Shown here one piece after another: positions 1-13,315 of a stretch of 64,000 bases of DNA. Every line of letters starts with the position of its first letter. The stretch's first letter is position 1. The DNA is from Saccharum officinarum. Lineage: Eukaryota; Streptophyta; Magnoliopsida; Poales; Poaceae. The notes below the pieces were generated by a model. It was not told the DNA's origin. It saw nothing but the letters and a program-made list of their open reading frames with translations, and made no database searches. A program made the position numbers and the translations under genes. The stretch is from contig CM036162.1 of assembly GCA_020631735.1 (NCBI GenBank), positions 88,389,489-88,453,488 on the forward strand. The letters are read 5' to 3'.

Positions 1-856
<856 letters not shown>

Positions 857-1297
857 TGTAAGAGTCCTCCTGGGGGAGTGGCTGGCGGCTAGGGCTGGCG
901 GCGTGAGAGAGGGAGGTGGCGCATGAGAGGGGAGGCGGTGGTAGAGAGAGGGAGAGAGGTAGAGGAAGGAGCAATTGCTCTTCTATTGCTTAGATTAGAT
1001 TGATTACATCCTACCTGTATTTATAGTCCCTATAGGACTTGTATCCCAAGCAACTGCGGGAGATATTCTTATAGATTGGATTCTCCTTTCCTAACAAACC
1101 AAATTCCTAATATGCTTCCTAATCTAATCTCTTCCGGATGATGATGACGGCGGCGCCGGCGCCGGCGGTGCCCCTCCTCCTGGCGCGCGGGGCCCCCTAG
1201 GGTGCACCAGAACTGCCCAAAGCTGGCCAACACCCTCCTTTGGGTCTCGCTAGGCCTGTTGATCCTTGGTTGGGGGCCTCTCATTAATCGTACGACA
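857..1297 (-). repeat. 3' LTR of element E (left copy)
   Basis: 441-bp terminal repeat matching 4507-4918 over most of its length: the TAGATTAGATTGATTACATC, ACTTGTATCCCAAGCAACT and GGCCTCTC blocks are shared. It holds roughly 70 bp (CAAACCAAATTCCTAATATG and following) that the 5' copy lacks. Confidence 0.75.
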
Positions 1298-2696
1298 TCA
1301 CCCCCTTCTCCACTCAATGTGTCCTCGCGCTAAAGCAATGTCTAGTCGTTGACGCCGTCAGGCGGGAAGGCTTGCCCAGGTAGGATGGCCTCGATGCGAG
1401 CGAAGAGTTGACCATAGACTGGGTCGGCGAGGATGATATTCTCCTGTGTGCGCGTGGGCACAAACTCCAAGTAAGTCTGGGCAAAATACCCAATACCCAT
1501 TACCCGAACCCGGACCCGAATTACCCAAACCCGAGGTACCCAATCCTAAATTCGGATAGCAATTCTGATTACCCGAAATAAGTTTGGTTAGTTCGGGTAA
1601 TATCTCCCGGTATCTAACTATCCAAACTACCCGAATATGTGTCTGTGTCTTTGTGTTTGTGATGTGTTTTCAGTTGAACACTTGAACTTATCACTTTATT
1701 AGTATATGATTCTCTTTGTTTGAACAAGTGACTGTAATATATTATTCTCTGCAAATTGCTGTTGAAATTTTATACAAATTGCTGCTGAAATTATGTATAA
1801 AATTGCTATAAAAGTTTTGTGCAGTTTGCTCTTTTCTGTGAATTCGGGTACATCGGGTATACCCGAATCCGAATTATCGGGTACCTGAAATTTTGGGTAG
1901 TGTTTTTTGGGGTGAATATCGGGTAACAATTTTTATTACCCGAATTCTGAATTACCCGGCCCAAAAAAAACCGGTAACTCAAACGCCCATGCCTAACTCC
2001 AAGCAATAGAGGAGGTTGCCGATGTAGCCGTAGAAGTAATAGTTGTGTGCACCAGTATCCGTCCTTCCTCTAGCCGCCTGACGTGCTGCCATGAGGAGGG
2101 GTCGAGGGACTGCGGTCTCGATGGTGAAGTGGAGCATCTCGCGGTGGAGCTGTGAAGTTGTGGAGGCAGTTGTCGATTTTGGGGTGATGTAGGCTAGAAC
2201 TCAGTGCCAGATTATGGCGTTGGAGCGTGTCGAAGGCGTTGTCATCAAGTCCAACATAATGCCGAACATGAAGTGGCCCATGTCAAACTCGCCTGGTGAG
2301 AGACGGTGCAGGTCGAAGTCGGGTCGCAGGGCGATGTAGATGTTGTCGATGCGGGTGAGCTGACGGCTCAAGTTGTCGATGAAGATGACCGTGGTGGACG
2401 ACAACGTGCTCCCTTGTGGCCAAGGGTGCCCCAGCAGGATGTTTGTAGGGGCGGCATTGGGCTGGGCCACCGTCGGTGGTGGGTGGGCGCCCAATGCTAG
2501 GAGCGCCATGCGTGCTGGACCGCCTGGAGCAGCACCTGTAGTAGATCAGGTAGAAGTGATGAAGTGGGGGGATGTAGAGGCGACCGTCGAAGCAGAGCTA
2601 CCCTTGGTCTATCGACCAAGCTAGGGCGGCCATGCCATCGTTGATGGCCATGACGATGTGATGTAGCTCCTGTTGTTGTAGTACGGCTCAGCGTAG
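1298..2696 (-). pseudogene. 3' internal region of element E: integrase-N-like fragment and unrecognised ORF pieces
   Basis: After the protease the minus strand reads into a pre-integrase-like stretch (WSIDQGQLCFDG, about 2585-2640). It continues in pieces at 2201-2509 (IDNLSRQLTRID, DMGHFMFGIMLDL), then toward a YFYGYIGNLLYCLELG motif that is split by the hAT-type insertion at 1472-1995 and resumes as LEFVPTRTQENI. I do not recognise the part after the integrase-like piece. It is equally present in the right copy (61080-62340), so it predates the duplication. It could be extra retroelement coding sequence or captured host sequence. Confidence 0.45.
1472..1995. mobile_element. hAT-type non-autonomous element or MITE with 8-bp target duplication
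   Basis: ACTCCAAG occurs at 1464-1471 and again at 1996-2003, giving an 8-bp target duplication typical of hAT elements. The ends are rich in ACCCGAA/TTCGGGT repeats, and one end reads TAGGCATGGGC on the minus strand. The same insertion with the same TSD (CTTGGAGT) is at 61750-62221 in the inverted copy, so it was present before the locus was duplicated. No transposase is visible. Confidence 0.75.
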
Positions 2697-4477
2697 ATTC
2701 TCGAAGACGATGTTGGTGTTGTAGATGTGGTCGAGAGCGTTGGGGCGTCGAGCCCAGTTCGCCCTGTTCGTGATGTTACCGACCGGTGTGGCTTCCTGAG
2801 GTGCCCTTCGGATCAGCGGAGGAGCCAGCATGGCAGGGACGGTTGGTGGGGCATGTCGTGGGTGCACCGTGGTGAAGGTGATCGGGTGGTCGCCACGGTG
2901 GTACTGGAGCTCCATGGTGGGGAAGTCCCATGTCAGACGCCCGAGGCTTGCTAACCATGGCGTGCCCACTATGATGTCGATATCGTTGCCGATGTCGAGG
3001 AGGAATGTGTCGATGTAGAAGACTTCCGCGTCAATGCGGAGTGGTATGTTGAACGATGTCGCCCGGCACGGGACCTCATTGCCATTGCCAACGAGGATGG
3101 TGGTGTTGGTGCGTTGTTTGCGGAGGCCGATGAGGTGGGTGATGTTGATGTCGACGATGTTATGCATCACGCCCGTGTCGACGAGGATGTATGTGGACGC
3201 CTGCAAGACACAACACATGTGAGGTACATGGGAGGGCAGCCCCAGATGGCAAACTGTGTAGCGCCGATCATCATCATGAGGCCACTATCGACATCTTCAT
3301 TGTCGCAGTCGTTGATGGCCATGATGTCGAAGAGGTGCTTGCCCTTGTGGCCGCGGGTGAAGGGTTCATCGCAGTTGAAGCAGAGCCCCGATTGGAGACG
3401 TTCTGCCATCTCCTTGGTGGTGAGATGCTTGAACAGGCATGGAGGAGCTGCTAGTGGAGCAGCTGGTGTAGATGTCGGGGTTGGCGGTGTTGATGAAGGC
3501 GCCTTCAAAGGCAGGGACCATAGTGCCGACTTGGTGGTCGGTGTCTTGTTAGTGTCAGAGATCACCGCTAGTTGTCGCTTGTATGCCTTGGCGAGGGACA
3601 TGGCCATCTCCATGTCCTGCGGGTTCTGGAGTTTGACGTTGGTCTTCAATGGCTCGAGGAGGCCGGAGGTGTAGATGTTGACTTGCTGGTGCTCGTCGAG
3701 GGGACTGGCACGAGCTACGTGCGCTAAGAAGCGCTCCGTGTAGTCATCGACGGTGCTAGTCTTGCACAGGGACGCGAGCTCGCCTAGGGGGTTGCGCCGT
3801 GTAGGGGGGGCGAAGCGCTCACTGGCGCAACGAGCGAAGTACGCCCAGTCTGTCACAGTCTTGTCGTACGTGAGGTGCACATACCACTATTGTGCACCAC
3901 CTGTCAGATGATAAGATGCATACCATACTTGTTCAGTCTCCGGTGTCTTTTGGCCCCTGAAGAATTGCTCGCAGCGGTTGATCCATAGCAATGGATCCTC
4001 CTTGCCGTCGTATGTGGTGAAGTTGAGCTTGTGGATGCGCGGTGTCAGGACGGGGAAGGAGCCTGTCTGTGTCCCCGGGTACAGGTATGGTGGAGGCAGG
4101 TTCGTCTTGGGGGGCTCCGGCTTGTGGAGGTCGTTGAAGAGCTTGTCCTCCAGGTTATCTACAATCTCGGGGATTGCTGATGACATTGACGACTACTTTT
4201 GTTGCTTGAGGAAGGCTCGACCGGCTTCCTTCATAGCCTTCTTAGCGTTGGCCTCCAGTTTGGCGGCGGCGGCCTGGCGCCTGCGTGCGTTCGGCGCGGG
4301 CAGCAGCGCGACGCTCTCCTCAGGTCCACTGTGTTGCTCGATGTTCATTAAGCGGTTGTTGATGGTGCTGATATGTTCCTTGATGTCACCAAATTGCTTG
4401 TGGAGATCCGCAACAAGCGTGTCGAAAGCGGCCTTGAAGTCACAATTGTTTCTGTTGGCATCCATGGCAACGCGCAT
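2697..4477 (-). pseudogene. gag-protease remnant of element E (left copy)
   Basis: Reading down the minus strand: a gag N-terminus with a predicted helical region (4477-4193, DANRNN...FDTLVADLHKQF), a gag core (4186-3887, YDGKEDPLLWINRCEQFF), then 3880-3167 with YFARCASERFAPP, a degenerate CCHC knuckle (CFNCDEPFTRGH) and finally an aspartic protease with LVDTG and DIIVGTPWLASLG (3218-2697). The protein is split over several frames by stops and shifts. The protease catalytic Asp is kept here but is Asn (LVNTG) in the inverted copy. Gag and protease family is Ty3/gypsy; the lineage is not resolved. Confidence 0.7.
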
Positions 4478-4506
4478 GGGATCGAACTGGTCTCTAAGAT
4501 ACCAAG

Positions 4507-4918
4507 TGTAAGAGTACTCCTAGGGGAGGTGGCTGGCGGCTATGGGGATCAGAGGGGCGGCGGCTAGGGCTGGCGGCATGGGAGAGGGAGGTGGCGCACG
4601 AGAGGGGGAGGCGGCAACAGAGAGAGGGAGAGAGGTAGGTGAAGGAGCAATTGTTCTTTTATATTGCTTAGATTAGATCGATTACATCATCTTGTATTTA
4701 TAGTCCCTAAAAGACTTGTATCCCAAGCAACTATGAGAGATATTATTGTAGATTGGATTCTCCTTTCCTAACAGCGCCGGCGGCGGCCGCCCCTCCTCCT
4801 GGCGTGTGCGCCCCCGTAGGGCGCGCTGGAACCAGCCAAGGCTGGCCAACGCCGTCCTTTGGGCCTCGCTAGGCCCCCATTGATACTTGGTTGGGGGCCT
4901 CTCTTTAGACATATGACA
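4507..4918 (-). repeat. 5' LTR of element E (left copy)
   Basis: 412-bp terminal repeat. On minus it starts TGTCATATGTCTAAAG and ends TCTTACA, followed by a PBS-like TTGGTATCTTAGAG on the lower-coordinate side. Confidence 0.75.
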
Positions 4919-5627
4919 AGCTGCTTCTCTGAAACGCCAGTGAGCTTGTCAAAACTGCTGGGCCGTTGAGGGAACCTCCGGGCTGCGATGCTTGCTGCCG
5001 CCGGACACGTCGGGCTGCAGGGCACTCGTTGTCCAGATGAAGTTGCCGGTGGGCTGCCAAACGATAGTGCGGGTGCGGCTGTGCTTGATCTTCGCCGTGG
5101 GTCACACATATACACGAGATGGTGGCGCCGTTCTTGCCGTTCATGACGCACACGCGGCCACCGGAGTTAGACATGGGGCCGTTGTTCATCACCGCGGCTG
5201 TGAACATCTTGCCGAACTCAGTTGTTCTGCTGCTTGAAGCCTTCATCACCGGGCTGCCACTGCTTGCTTCCGATGCCTACATACTATCAGATGCCTTGCC
5301 ATGCTTGCTGCCGCCTGCCGGGCCGCTGTTGCCGTGCGCCCGTGCCGCGCTGGCCTATCTTTCTTGCTGGCCGTATTGCACTTGCATCTAATCTGCAGCC
5401 TTGCAAAAGAAAGATAAGATGCAATCTAAAGTAAGTGAAATTTTACACATGGTAGCGACTCCCTCCCGTTCGTGGATTTGGGTTAGAGATTGTGTACCGG
5501 AGAGGAAAAGTACTAAACTGCCCTTAAACACGATTAATTATTTTTTAATTGATAGCAGGGGTAAATAATTTCTAGGGGAGGAAGCACTATAACAAAGCTC
5601 AACCTTGTAATTAATCGTCCACTACAG
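4919..5627 (-). other. Unrecognised segment with an open minus-strand frame, then host intron end
   Basis: Between the element E 5' LTR and SCPL exon 2. On minus, 5249-4905 is open for 114 codons (GKMFTAAVMNN, GGRVCVMNGKNGATIS). An alternative frame reads RTIVWQPTGNFIWTTSALQP. GC content is much higher than in the surrounding intron. The inverted copy (58051-58759) differs by only a few bases, fewer than the retroelement itself. I cannot assign a family: it could be a captured gene fragment or part of another transposon. About 5400-5627 looks like ordinary intron ending in the ACTACAG acceptor. Confidence 0.4.
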
Positions 5628-5799
5628 GGCCGGGATGCTCGTCGCTTGGCTACGGGGCAATGCAAGAACTCGGCCCGTTCCGTGTAAATAGCGATAACAA
5701 AACGCTGAATAGAAACAAGAAAGCTTGGAACAATGGTAAGTTGTACCTGCCTTTCTTTTGCTTATTAAGTTGGAAATTCATCGACTATGGGAGAGTATA

Positions 5800-6045
5800 C
5801 TCTATAGCTAGCTACAGAATAAGTTATTCTGTAGCCACCTCCATTTACGATAATTTTATATACTAATTTACGACAATGTCAGTATATATTTACGATAGTT
5901 GAATTACTATAACACATGGAAGTATTTACCATAATGTTATAGTAAATCACATAGTAAGGAGTTACTATAATCTCGTAAATTAGTATAGCAATTATCGTAA
6001 ATCAAAGTGGCTACAGAATAAGTTATTTTGTAGCCAGCTGTAGGG
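5800..6045. mobile_element. MITE in the fused intron 2/3 of SCPL copy 1
   Basis: Long terminal inverted repeats: GGCTACAGAATAACTTATT-type sequence at both ends (GCTACAGAATAAGTTATTCT near 5811, GCTACAGAATAAGTTATTTT near 6010) and inner inverted blocks (TTTACGATAATT against AATTATCGTAAA). There is no coding capacity. It is missing from the corresponding intron of the inverted copy, so it inserted after the two copies split, or was lost there. Confidence 0.65.
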
Positions 6046-6051
6046 TAATAG

Positions 6052-6201
<150 letters not shown>

Positions 6202-7687
6202 CTTCAAGGTTGGAAATCCATATCTGGACTCGGATAGGAACTTCAAAGGTGCAGTTCAATACTACTGGAGCCTGGTTGATGTCGGACGAGGCATTTGCCA
6301 ACATAACCAGGCACTGCATTTCTGACCATTCAGATGGTGTGGCATGCATTGGCGCCATGGGTGCGGTCCATCGTGCACAAATTGACCCTTACAACATATA
6401 TGCTCCAATCTGTATTAGTGCAGCCAACGGAACATACTACTCCAGTGGCTACGTACGTAATAAGGCAACGAGATTCATAATGTTTCACTTCATAAATTTG
6501 GTTCTGCTAAAATTTTTATTCTATATAATTCACTAACCGTTGGTTTAATTTCCACAAATTACATTTACCTGGATATGATCCATGCAGCGATTTATACACC
6601 TATGTCTACCTCAATGACCCAGCAGTGCAGAATGCTTTCCACGCTACAATGACCAATTGGTCAGGATGCGCGTAAGATCTTTTGATTGGACCCATAAACA
6701 CCGATGTAATGTAATATCAGTGAGCTAATTACAGATTATTCACCTCAAGCTCGAGTGGTTTGTGCAGAAACTTGAACTGGACAGATGCACCGATTTCCAT
6801 GGTGCGAACAATCTCATGGCTAGTTGAGAAGAATTTACCTGTCTGGATTTTTAGGTAATTTATTAGTGGCAACAGACTATCCAAAGAACATATAATATGC
6901 ATATCATACAAATGAAAATAACGCCATTATGAAAAACTTTCAGTGGCGATTTTGATTCCGTATGCCCACTTCCTGCTACGAGGTACTCCATCCACGATCT
7001 TAACCTTCACATCACAACTCCATGGCGCCCATGGACAGCAAACATGGAGGTAATATAATTAAGTTCTATACAACAGTAATATTTATACAATCTTCTGGCT
7101 GCAGATATTTTGTATTGATGTAAAGAAATCCACTCTAACTGGATGTCTTATTTCCTATATATATGAAACTCATATGCGAATCTCCATAAGAACAAAGCCT
7201 TATATAGCTTTGTTATAAGCTTGATGAACTTTTTCGCAAAAAAAAAGAGCTTGAAGAACTCATGACTTGTGATGACAACCATGCTCGTAGGTCGGAGGAT
7301 ATGCTCAACAATACAAGGGAAGATTCACATTTGCCTCCGTCAGAGGAGCTGGTCATCTGGTTCCCACTTTTCAGGCTGAGAGGGCATTAATATTATTGGA
7401 TTCCTTTTTGAAAGGGGTGCTCCCACCTTACGTTCCGGAGCCGTAATTCCTAACAAATATATAGAATGTCTGCTCAATGTCAAACTCAATAAAGCAAGAA
7501 CTACGAGGTTGGACGGTGTTGGCACTATCCATTTAGGCCCTGTTTGATACCCCTCCAATTATAATAATCGAATTGTATAATCAAATTTTCGTTCAAATTA
7601 GATTGATTATATGATGGATTATTATAATCAAACATCTTGATTATCATAATCCTATAATCTAGGTGATTCCAAGTTAAAGAGGATTAT

Positions 7688-10600
7688 TGTAACACCCTAA
7701 ATTTTGTAACATTTTTGTCACACCCATTTTTTAGGAACAAATGGAATGTATAATCTTATGTGCGCCCAGAGATCAATCACACATAAGATGACAAATATAA
7801 ATAGTATCATCACAAATGTTTATTACATAACGAATAATATCACAGAGTCTTCACGTAATTAAGCGGAAACATAAGATAATTCTTGTGGTAACTAGCTCCA
7901 TAGCACAGGCACGTCAACTGGTTGACCACAAGTCTAGTAATATTCAGAGAAGTAGTAGTAGTAATCACTATTTGCATATTCGGGAGTCCATCCTGAGGTG
8001 TGGGGGAATACAAGGGTGAGCACAAAAGTACTCAACAAGTGTAACATGGGGTTCATGAAGCTCAAATAGGATAGACACATGTTTAACTGCATGTAGCTTT
8101 TAGTTGGTCATATTTTAAGCAATTGAGTAGCAACAAATAGGTGATGTTCCCATAATAAACACATGATCATGTAAAGAGAATAATTAATAGCAAGAACAAG
8201 TAAATTAATAGTGATATCTATTCCATAAGGGTCCAAGGCCGCTCATATCCGTGAGCACGGCTGATATATCAGTTTTACACTCTGCAGAGGTTGTACACTT
8301 TCACTATAAGTTGTGATCACCAAAAGTCCGAGGTCATGACTCCCCATTGGACAGTTAAGTTTCACCATGAAGTCTTTCCAAGGTTCGTCTAATAAGTTAG
8401 GGCCGCTAGGTTTCTGTGCCCTGTAAATATAGAGCTCTCCTTCCGTATGGCACAATGACACGCAACATATACTCATAAGGACAGAAGCCACACTACACCC
8501 AACCCGAAACACACCCCTCTTGTGCCATAAAGGTAACCACTAACAAGTTAGAAAAGGTCCTCTTATATGACTAAAACCAGAGCCATGTAGCCCTCATAGC
8601 TGTACTGTAAGTCTCGAATGTTCGCTTACAGATAAGTCCTTATGGAGAGGAATCTAGAGTAAACTCTAGCCCTCTTGTTCCCTGTTGCTAAAAATCATCT
8701 TTTAGTGTTATTGCATATATCATTAGTCAAATTACAAGATCATTATTTATGTGAGCACTAGCAAACTACCCAATGCTATAACTATAGAATTCAAGGAACA
8801 AGATCAATACTAAGGCATCCTTAACAAGGAGACACATGCATAATGAATTAAGTGAATTAAGGTGAATAGGTAACAAGGATAATCTCATGCTATACTTGCC
8901 TTGATCTAGCTGATCCTGTTGATCCGGTTCGTAATAGTACTCTTGATCATTAACGAACTGCTCACCGTCTATTCTCGATTAACATACCAATAACAATCAT
9001 CCAAGAGCAATCATGCAAAGCAAACAAATCTACAATTAGAATAGTACACCAATAGTAGTAAAATAAGATGAAAAGTTTGTAAAACGAATCTACATCTCAC
9101 TAGGATCACACAGACGCGAATTGCACGTAAATCGGAGCTAAAACGGAAAAGTTATGATTTAAACAAGCTTTACTTTATTAAAATAATAGATTAAATTTAA
9201 TCTCAGAATTTAAAAGTTGAGAACCTACTAAACAGTAGTATTAACATGTAGATTATGAAATTACGAACCTAACACAACTTGAGCGGGTCAAATCGGAGTT
9301 AAAACAGAGATTTTATAAGCAATTAAAGACAGCGACAAACTTATAATTAAGCAGATCTAAATTCGAATTAAAATAAATAGAAATTCAGGTTTTTAAAATC
9401 TGGCCAGGGACTGCGGGTTAGAATAGAAGAAAACTAGGGGTCTCTTTAGCAAAACGGACAACCGAAAGGGTATCGGCTAATATTAGCCGTCCGATTTGAA
9501 TTGGATGGACGAGATTAGATGGCGAGGATGAGAGAAGAGGAATCCGGCCACCAACAGTAGCCCCACGGCGGCAGAACGGCCGGCGGCGAGCAATTGCTCG
9601 TCGGCGTTGAGCAATTAGGCGCTACGGTGTATGAATTGACAAGCGGATCGCATAGGGATCTAGAGGAGACTATAGCGAACTCACGGGTGACGAAAACGGG
9701 GTCGGAGATGGACGGAGGACGACGCGCGGCTTCCAATGGCGGGCGGTGGAGCTCTACTCACGATGATGAAGCTAAATTAGTGAAACAAATCGAAGAAAAA
9801 GTGGAAGTGACTTAGCAAGGTCGTAGAAGCAACTCGAACTCGTCAACAGCTTACGGGGATGACCGAGTCGACTACTTCGTCGAATTGTTCCCGAGCTTGA
9901 GCGACGGCTGCTAGGTTTGCGACGGCTTGCTCGTCTCAAGGGCGGTGGCTCCGGGTTAGGGTTGGGTAGAGAGGCGGCAGCACCCGCGGCTATTTATGAG
10001 GAGCTCGACGTGCGGTTCAAGCCAACCAAGGCGTCGGGGCGGAGGCGGACTCCATCGTCAGTGTCCGGCTCGGTTACGAGCGAGAGGTGGACGACACTGC
10101 TTACATGCGGGCCCGGGATGGCAGCGAGACAAGAGAGAATAAGGGCGAGACGGCTTCGGCTTCAGCTGGGCCGGCCCGTTACGCGGCTCGCGGCGAGAGA
10201 GGGGCAGCTGGGCTTGTTAGGCGGGTGGTTGAGGAGGCCGAGTGGGCCAGCAAAGGAGGGGTAGCAGCGGGCCTTCGGGCCTAAAGCTGAGAAAAAAAGA
10301 AGATTTCTATTTCCTTTTCCTTTTCTATTATTTCAAATGCATTTTCAAATAATTTTTGAAATCATTTTCTTCTTGAAATAAAAACCAATCAACATAAATA
10401 AAAATATGCAGCGGCATGTATGCACAAGCATGTATCTAACCTTATAGTTGATTTTATTTTTTTGAAAATTATTATTTCTCTAAGTTAAAATGCTCACAAA
10501 ATTGCGTAAATAAATCCAATTCTCCTATTTCAAAATGATGCAAATTTTAGGGTGTTACAATTTTAAAATAGGTGAAATTGGATTTGATTTTGTATTTTGT

Positions 10601-13315
10601 GACCATGTAAACCTAAAAAAGTAAATAAATTTTATTAATTTAAAATCAAATATAAGGGTAGGAACATGATTGTGCACTCATGCTGCTGCATTGGACTTTT
10701 GTATTGAGTGGTTTGATTCAAATTCGAAAGAGAAATTCAAAATCTATTTGGAAATTCCTTGGAAAAATTAGAAAAAGAAAAATAAAACGTTTTCCTTTTC
10801 ATTCTTAGCTTCTGGTCCATCGGCCCAGCTGCCTCCTACTTTCTCCCCCGCCTCCTCTTGGTTGGCCGCTCGGCCTTCCCGAGTCGGTGGCCAGCGTGCC
10901 CGGCCCACTCTCCCTTTCCCCGCCCCGCCTTGGGCCGAGCCGCCGCAGGCCCAGCTCGCGCGCGCAAGCGACCGCTTCCCCTCTCCTCTCCGCCTCTCGC
11001 TGACGTCGCAGGCCCGTGTGTCAGGGTTGCCTCCCTCCTCAAGCCATCGGCAACGGCGCCTTCCAAAAGTTTCACCGATCGAACCATTCCCTCAATCTAT
11101 TCCTTCCTTATTTGGAGCACCTCCGGGCTATATAATCCGAGCTCGCGCACCCCTTCGCTCCATCTTGATCCGCAACCGCAGTCATCATCGTCCCGAGGTG
11201 GCTACACCCGAGACGCAGCCCTAGCCGCCTGCCATCTCAAGCCGCGGTTCGCATTGGGACTACTCTCGGCTCCACTTTTGTCCTAGGTGAGCTCGTCATG
11301 TCCCGCTCTTCCTCCTTGTACCTTCCATTTCTCGAATGATGCCCGGAGACGCCGTATCGACAACCTCCGGTGAGCTCGGGCCGAGTCCGGCCATGGCGCC
11401 GCCGTAGAGCTACTGTAGATGGCCGACGGGGTTTTTCCTCTCTCGCTGGTTGAGATCTGAGCCGTCCAAATTGAATCCAACGGCCAAAAATAGAATATAC
11501 CGCTTCGCCTGTGCATTTTGCTAAAGAGTCCCTGCGGTTTTGCGTATTATAACCCACAGTCCAAAACGTAAAACCCGAATCCGTGTTATTCTTTTGAAAG
11601 CGTATTTGATCTTTGTAATTCAAAAATACGTTTTCTAATATTTACAGTTTTGCCACTAATCTTGTTTTAGTCATAAAATCTTCGTTTTAACTCCGATTTG
11701 ACCTGTTCAAATTGCATTAGGTTCGTATTCGCGAGCTCTACATGATAGTGTTACTGTATAGTAGGTTTGTAACATTTTAATTTCGAGTTTGTATTAAAGT
11801 AATTATTTATCTATAGGAAATCTTAGTAAATTCATAATTTCGTCGTTTTAGCTCCGTTTTTCGTGATCTTCGCGTCTGTGTGATCCTAGCGAGTTGTAGA
11901 TTTGTTTTAAAGACTTTTTATCTTATTTTGTTACTATTGATGTACTATTCTAATTATAGTCTTGTTTGTTTTGCATGATTGCTTTTCGATGAATGTTGTT
12001 GCTATTGTTGATCGAGTATAGACGGTGAGCAATTCATTGGTGACTAAGAGTTTTTCTTCGAGCAGGATCATTAGGACCAGTTTGATTAAGGCAAGTATAG
12101 CATGGGATTGTCCTTGTTGTCCTATTCACAATAAGCAAATGTAATCATTATGCATGTATTCCCTTGATAAGGATGACTTAGTTTTGATCCCTTACCTTGG
12201 CACCTTGTATATTGCATTGAGTAGCTTTGCTAGTGCTTAACATGAACTATGATCATGTAATTTGACTAATGGAATATGCAATAAACATTAAAAGATGACT
12301 TTTTAGTAACATGCAAAAAGGGGGCTAGAGCATTGGACTATCTTTTGATGCTCTAGTTGCTCTCCCTAAGGACTCATCTGTAAGCGAACATTTGGGACTT
12401 ACAGTACAACTGTGAGGGCTATATGGCTCTGACTTTAGTCATATAGAAAGACCTTTTCTAACTTGTTAGTGGTAACCTTTTTGGCGTAAGAATGACTTGA
12501 CGAATTGGGTATAGTGTGGCCTCTGTCCTTATGTGTATAGGCTGCGTGTCATTGTGCCATATGGAAGGGGCTCTACATCTATTTGCTAAGTGAATCTAAT
12601 GGCCCTAACTTGTTAGACGAACCTTTAAAAGACTTTATAGTGTTCCCCTGCCTGCTCACCTTGGAAGTGTTGTGGGAGTAATTAGCCCGGGCATAAGGGC
12701 TACATGACTCACAGTGAAAGTGTACAACCTCTACAGAGTGTAAAACTGTTATAACAGCCGTGCTCATGGTCACGAGTGGCCTTGGACCCTTATGGAATAG
12801 TTGTTCACTAATGTTGGATAAGTTTTTGCTATTTGTTATTCATTTTACATTGATCATATGTTTATTGCAAGTTGAGACACATTGATGATATAGATATGCT
12901 AAAATTGTGCCAACTAAAAGCTACATGTTGTTAAACCAATATCATGCCTTTGATGCCTCATGAACCCCATGTTACACTTGTTAAGTACGAGATGTACTTA
13001 CGTTTGTTTATTTTTCTTACTTGGATAAAAATCTCGGATAGGTAACAGATGGTGCAAATAGTGACTACTACTCCTACTTCTCTGAGGATTACTAGACTTA
13101 CAGTCAACTAGTCAATGTGCCTGTGCTTGGAGCTACCATGAGAGATATATATCTTTCTATTTCCGCTATATTTGTGTAAAGACTATGTGATAATAATCGT
13201 GATGTAATAACATTTGTGATGGTACTCCCTTTATAATTTGTCAGCTTATGTGTGATTGATCTCTGGACGCACATAAGATTATGCATTCCATTTGATCTTA
13301 AAAATCGGTGTTACA
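7688..13315 (+). mobile_element. Outer solo LTR X1 (plus orientation), TSD ATTAT
   Basis: Starts TGTAACACCCTAAATTTTG at 7688 and ends GGTGTTACA at 13315. ATTAT flanks both sides (7683-7687 and 13316-13320). Its own sequence is 7688-7715 plus 10565-13315, about 2.8 kb. A TATA-like CTATATAATCC at about 11128-11138 on plus is followed by a GC-rich leader, as expected for an LTR promoter. No internal domain, PBS or gag/pol is present, so this is a solo LTR. LTR length and TGTAACACC ends suggest a Ty3/gypsy family. Confidence 0.7.
7716..10559 (-). mobile_element. Inner solo LTR X2 of the same family, opposite orientation, TSD ATTTT
   Basis: Inserted 28 bases inside X1. ATTTT at 7711-7715 is repeated at 10560-10564. 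On minus it starts TGTAACACCCTAAAATTTG and ends GGGTGTGACA. Its sequence pairs with X1 in inverted orientation: for example TTTTACACTCTGCAGAGG near 8272 against the complement near 12740, and the CACACAGACGCGAA block near 9105 against 11870. A TATA-like ATAAATAG lies at about 9990 on minus. No coding region is credible. Confidence 0.7.

Larger units (their letters stand above)
857..4918 (-). mobile_element. Defective Ty3/gypsy-like element E (left copy) in SCPL intron 1
   Basis: Two similar terminal repeats, 857-1297 and 4507-4918, start TGTCATATGTC or TGTCGTACG and end ACTCTTACA when read on the minus strand. A purine tract (GGAGAAGGGGG) lies next to the 3' LTR, and a PBS-like TTGGTATCTTAGAG follows the 5' LTR. 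The flanks AGCTT and AGCTG may be a diverged 5-bp target duplication. The inside carries gag and protease remnants, then jumps to an integrase-N-like piece and unrecognised sequence, with no reverse transcriptase. It is therefore non-autonomous. A TATA-like ATAAATA sits in the LTR near 1015-1025 on minus. The whole unit recurs inverted at 58760-62693. Confidence 0.75.

Noticed and set aside
8243..8512. 89-codon minus-strand ORF in solo LTR X2
   Set aside because: The matching part of X1 (about 12400-12700) does not keep the frame.
10836..11286. ORFs in the GC-rich centre of solo LTR X1
   Set aside because: They overlap on both strands and sit at the LTR promoter and leader; the partner LTR X2 does not keep any of the frames.
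7688..13315. A foldback DNA transposon
   Set aside because: Separate 5-bp target duplications for outer and inner units, plus TG...CA ends and matching TATA regions, are better explained by two nested solo LTRs.
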